Shown here piece after piece: positions 5,932-7,725 of a stretch of DNA of 7,725 bases; the stretch's first letter is position 1; the number at the start of each line of letters is the position of its first letter. Source of the DNA: CAZJAD01 sp964543855 (GTDB taxonomy: Bacteria; Electryoneota; RPQS01; DYHQ01); assembly GCA_964543855.1 (NCBI GenBank), contig CAZJAD010000104.1, positions 1 through 7,725 on the forward strand, written 5' to 3'. The notes below the pieces were generated by a model. It was not told where the DNA came from and did no database searches. It was given only the letters and a program-made list of their open reading frames with translations. A program made the translations under genes and the position numbers.

Positions 5932-6444
5932 CTTTTTCTGATCGTGTATCTGACTGATTGGTCTGGTGCGAAGTTCAGCGCACTTATCATCGTTATTCTT
6001 AGCGAAGCGACCGATATTATTGACGGCTGGATTGCGAGAGCGCGTGGAGAAACATCCGAAATCGGCAAATTGATCGACCCAATGGCCGACGCCACCGTGC
6101 ACCTCTGCTGCTTTGTCAGCTTTATTGCTTACGGTTATGCAGGTGCCTGGATGATCGCGGTGCTGGTTTACCGCGAAATAGTGGTTGCGTATGTGCGAAC
6201 ACTGGCCGCCTTGCAGGGTGTGGTCATCGGTCGGCGCAGCAGCGGAAGAAGGAAGAGCTTCTTACAAGGCACGGTGATCATCACCATTCTACTGCTCGAT
6301 TTGATTAATTTCTCTTGGCTCCGGCCCCACTTCTCACAGGTCGCGTACTTTCTCGTTCTTGCTGTGACCCTCTACACGGCCTTCACCCTCTTCGACTATA
6401 TCTGGGGCAATCGCAAGATACTCAAAGAGCTGCGTTGGCACTGA
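5872..6444 (+). CDS. pgsA: CDP-alcohol phosphatidyltransferase, PgsA type
   Basis: It probably transfers the phosphatidyl group of CDP-diacylglycerol to glycerol-3-phosphate, making phosphatidylglycerophosphate at the inner membrane. The 190-residue protein carries the complete family signature D-x2-D-G-x2-A-R-x8-G-x3-D-x3-D: D48, D51, G52, A55, R56, G65, D69 and D73, the residues that bind the two metal ions and CDP. The N-terminal LPNKITLSRLALGP is the usual PgsA opening. A YRE...R...G...Q stretch (about residues 100-132) resembles the substrate-binding half of PgsA. About five to six hydrophobic helices are seen, and the length is normal. GAGG at 5861-5864 gives a ribosome-binding site seven bases before ATG. 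A pgpA-like gene, encoding the next enzyme of the pathway, lies one gene downstream. Another alcohol acceptor cannot be excluded because family members share the motif. Confidence 0.86.
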   Translation: MKERVGLPNKITLSRLALGPLFLIVYLTDWSGAKFSALIIVILSEATDIIDGWIARARGETSEIGKLIDPMADATVHLCCFVSFIAYGYAGAWMIAVLVYREIVVAYVRTLAALQGVVIGRRSSGRRKSFLQGTVIITILLLDLINFSWLRPHFSQVAYFLVLAVTLYTAFTLFDYIWGNRKILKELRWH

Positions 6445-6531
6445 GTCGGGCGTCGCTCGAACGCAAATCTTAGGATGCAACGATTGGGCAGCGCCGTGTC
6501 TTTCCTCAGTATTGATTGTCTGCAACTGCCC

Positions 6532-6583
6532 ATAGCACAGTCGGTCATAGCACCTAAGCTCGCAATAATCGAGCAGCCTTAGG
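6532..6583. repeat. Repeat-rich leader before the methyltransferase gene
   Basis: CATAGCAC occurs twice (6532-6539 and 6546-6553). Directly after it, CCTAAG-CTCG (6553-6562) can pair with CGAG (6570-6573) and CTTAGG (6578-6583), giving a hairpin with a 7-base loop and a 4-base bulge on one side. No T-tract follows, so a terminator is unlikely. It ends 21 bases before ATG 6605 and could be an operator or a leader structure. Confidence 0.4.
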
Positions 6584-6604
6584 CGCTTAACAGCGAGAAA
6601 GTCA

Positions 6605-7558
6605 ATGACGAACGCCTATTTCATAGAACGGCCGGCATGCCCGGCATGCCGGTCGGCACGATATCAAACACTGTATTCACGCAGCTTTTTGGAATCTCCT
6701 ATTAAGGAATATTTGCAAACGTATTACCAAGAAAGCGGCCGACTCGACTTCAAATACCTGGAAGGAGCGCGATACATCTTGGACGAGTGCTTGGATTGTG
6801 GGCTGGTCTTTCAGCGTCAGGTCCCGGGTGACTTATTAATGGAGCAACTTTACCGCGAGAGAATCCAACATCTTCCCATGGATGAAATCAGGTTTCAAAA
6901 TGACATCCAATATTATACGAGATATGCCGAGCAGATGATGACGCTTGTCAATCACTTACGCAAACCGCCGCGTGAGATTAAAGTTTTTGATTTCGGCTTC
7001 GGCTGGGCCGCGTGGGCGACCATGGCTGTGGCCTTCGGTTTCAAGGTGTACGGAACCGAGCTTATCGAAGCCAAGAAACAATATGCTCGATCGCATGGCA
7101 TCCACGTGATTGAATGGGAGGATATACCCAACCATTGCTTTGACTATGTGAACGCCGACTGGGTCTTCGAACATCTGCCCAAACCACTTGAAACATTCGA
7201 GCAAATAAGCCGTGGGCTGGATCCGCAAGGCATCATAAGAATCAGCGTTCCCGTTGGCGTAAATGTTAAGCGACGCCTGAAAACTCATGATTGGTCGGCG
7301 CCGAAAGGATCGCGCAACTCATTGAATGCCGTCCATCCGTTGGAACATATCAATTGCTTCGAAGGCCGCTCGCTGGATATCATGGCCGGTCTGTGTGGCC
7401 TTCGACCCGTCAAAATCCCGATCCGGATGCACTACATGACCTTCCGTTGGACTTCGCCTAAAGAGGCTATCAAGAGCTTAACTCGTCCGTTTTACTACAA
7501 TTGGTATCCATACTGCGGATACCGGTACTACACTCCCGCGCTAGCGGCAACGGCCTAA
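6605..7558 (+). CDS. Class I SAM-dependent methyltransferase with N-terminal zinc ribbon, probably sugar/polysaccharide-related
   Basis: The N-terminus has two CxxC pairs (C12/C15 and C62/C65, the second in ECLDCGLVFQ), a zinc-ribbon layout typical of sugar-nucleotide C-methyltransferases and related enzymes of surface-glycan loci. The central Rossmann domain follows: motif I KVFDFGFGWAAW (about 126-137), an acidic residue at the end of strand 2 (E152 in GTELIEA), motif IV-like FDYVNADWVFEHLPKP (about 179-194), and strand 5 GIIRISVPVG. The third glycine of motif I is replaced by alanine, a form I recall in polysaccharide-cluster relatives with FGxGWG. A His-rich stretch HPLEHINCF (244-252) may line the active site. 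The start is ATG 6605 with a weak purine-rich site upstream. It separates pgsA from pgpA, and its substrate is unknown; a role in glycan modification is inference. Confidence 0.78.
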   Translation: MTNAYFIERPACPACRSARYQTLYSRSFLESPIKEYLQTYYQESGRLDFKYLEGARYILDECLDCGLVFQRQVPGDLLMEQLYRERIQHLPMDEIRFQNDIQYYTRYAEQMMTLVNHLRKPPREIKVFDFGFGWAAWATMAVAFGFKVYGTELIEAKKQYARSHGIHVIEWEDIPNHCFDYVNADWVFEHLPKPLETFEQISRGLDPQGIIRISVPVGVNVKRRLKTHDWSAPKGSRNSLNAVHPLEHINCFEGRSLDIMAGLCGLRPVKIPIRMHYMTFRWTSPKEAIKSLTRPFYYNWYPYCGYRYYTPALAATA

Positions 7559-7619
7559 GCTACAGTTGGCGGTGTCGTGGGTGCCCAACCGACTCGCCCG
7601 AGGAAAAATCTGAAAACAC

Positions 7620-7625
7620 AGGAGG
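7620..7625 (+). promoter_or_regulatory. Perfect Shine-Dalgarno AGGAGG before pgpA-like gene
   Basis: AGGAGG lies six bases before CTG 7632 and three bases before ATT 7629. The site is strong, yet no ATG, GTG or TTG stands at the right distance in the pgpA-like frame, so it points to a non-canonical start. Confidence 0.7.
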
Positions 7626-7631
7626 CGAATT

Positions 7632-7725
7632 CTGTCCTTCCTTGAAACGATCGTGACGACCGGACTGGGAACCGGATTCGCGCCGGTTGCGCCCGCGACA
7701 TTCGGGAGCGCATTGGCCTGCGTCG
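7632..7725 (+). CDS. pgpA: Phosphatidylglycerophosphatase A-like protein, N-terminal part (runs off window)
   Basis: PgpA removes the terminal phosphate from phosphatidylglycerophosphate to give phosphatidylglycerol. Only about 31 codons are present. They encode SFLETIVTTGLGTG, then FAPVAPATFGSALA, which fits the PgpA N-terminal signature (a short hydrophobic helix, T/A-G-x-G-x-G, then a P-x-x-P-G-T-x-G-S motif), here with Ala in place of the usual Gly in P-G-T. The frame is open from a TGA at 7611, and the only usable initiators near the strong AGGAGG are CTG 7632 or ATT 7629. A GTG at 7653 exists but would remove the N-terminal helix and has no ribosome-binding site. A pgsA-type gene two genes upstream supports the identification. 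Confidence is limited by the short length. Confidence 0.72.
   Translation, partial: MSFLETIVTTGLGTGFAPVAPATFGSALACV

Noticed and set aside
7566..7590. GTTGG / CCAAC hairpin after the methyltransferase as terminator
   Set aside because: The arms are only five bases with a long loop and no T-tract follows; the pgpA-like gene starts shortly after.

Overview
The window is bacterial: compact genes, Shine-Dalgarno starts, and the near-universal cluster dnaX - ybaB/ebfC - recR on the left. The right part carries phospholipid genes (a pgsA-type CDP-alcohol phosphatidyltransferase and the 5' end of a pgpA-type phosphatase) and a sugar-type methyltransferase. Together with a polysaccharide polymerase/ligase-like membrane protein this fits a Gram-negative-type bacterium, but I cannot name a phylum. 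A run of exactly 100 N (2667-2766) suggests a scaffolded draft or metagenome assembly.

Layout. 1-657: C-terminal part of DnaX (tau). 718-1044: YbaB/EbfC nucleoid protein. 1047-1646: RecR. These three are co-directional and tightly packed, and belong to replication and recombinational repair. 1729-3075: O-antigen polymerase/ligase-like membrane protein interrupted by the assembly gap, preceded by promoter-like hexamers. 3076-3256: no recognisable gene. 3257-3385: a truncated, diverged second copy of the 5' end of the downstream phosphatidyltransferase gene. 3360-4730 and 4755-5585: two adjacent multi-pass membrane proteins that I do not recognise, visibly more A/T-rich and with different codon choice from the flanks. 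5586-5871: intergenic stretch holding a decayed IS5-type transposase C-terminus on the minus strand. 5872-6444: the intact CDP-alcohol phosphatidyltransferase with a complete catalytic signature. 6605-7558: zinc-ribbon SAM methyltransferase. 7632-end: start of a pgpA-like gene, apparently initiated at a non-ATG codon behind a perfect Shine-Dalgarno.

Main point of interest. The block from about 3233 to 5871 looks like inserted material. It begins with a copy of the ribosome-binding site and first 20 codons of pgsA (48/60 identical bases to the intact copy), carries two uncharacterised membrane-protein genes, and ends with a dead transposase fragment just before the intact pgsA. The two membrane proteins are the candidates for an undescribed system; their function cannot be read from sequence alone. 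The flanking genes make a sensible housekeeping backbone: PgsA makes phosphatidylglycerophosphate and PgpA dephosphorylates it to phosphatidylglycerol.
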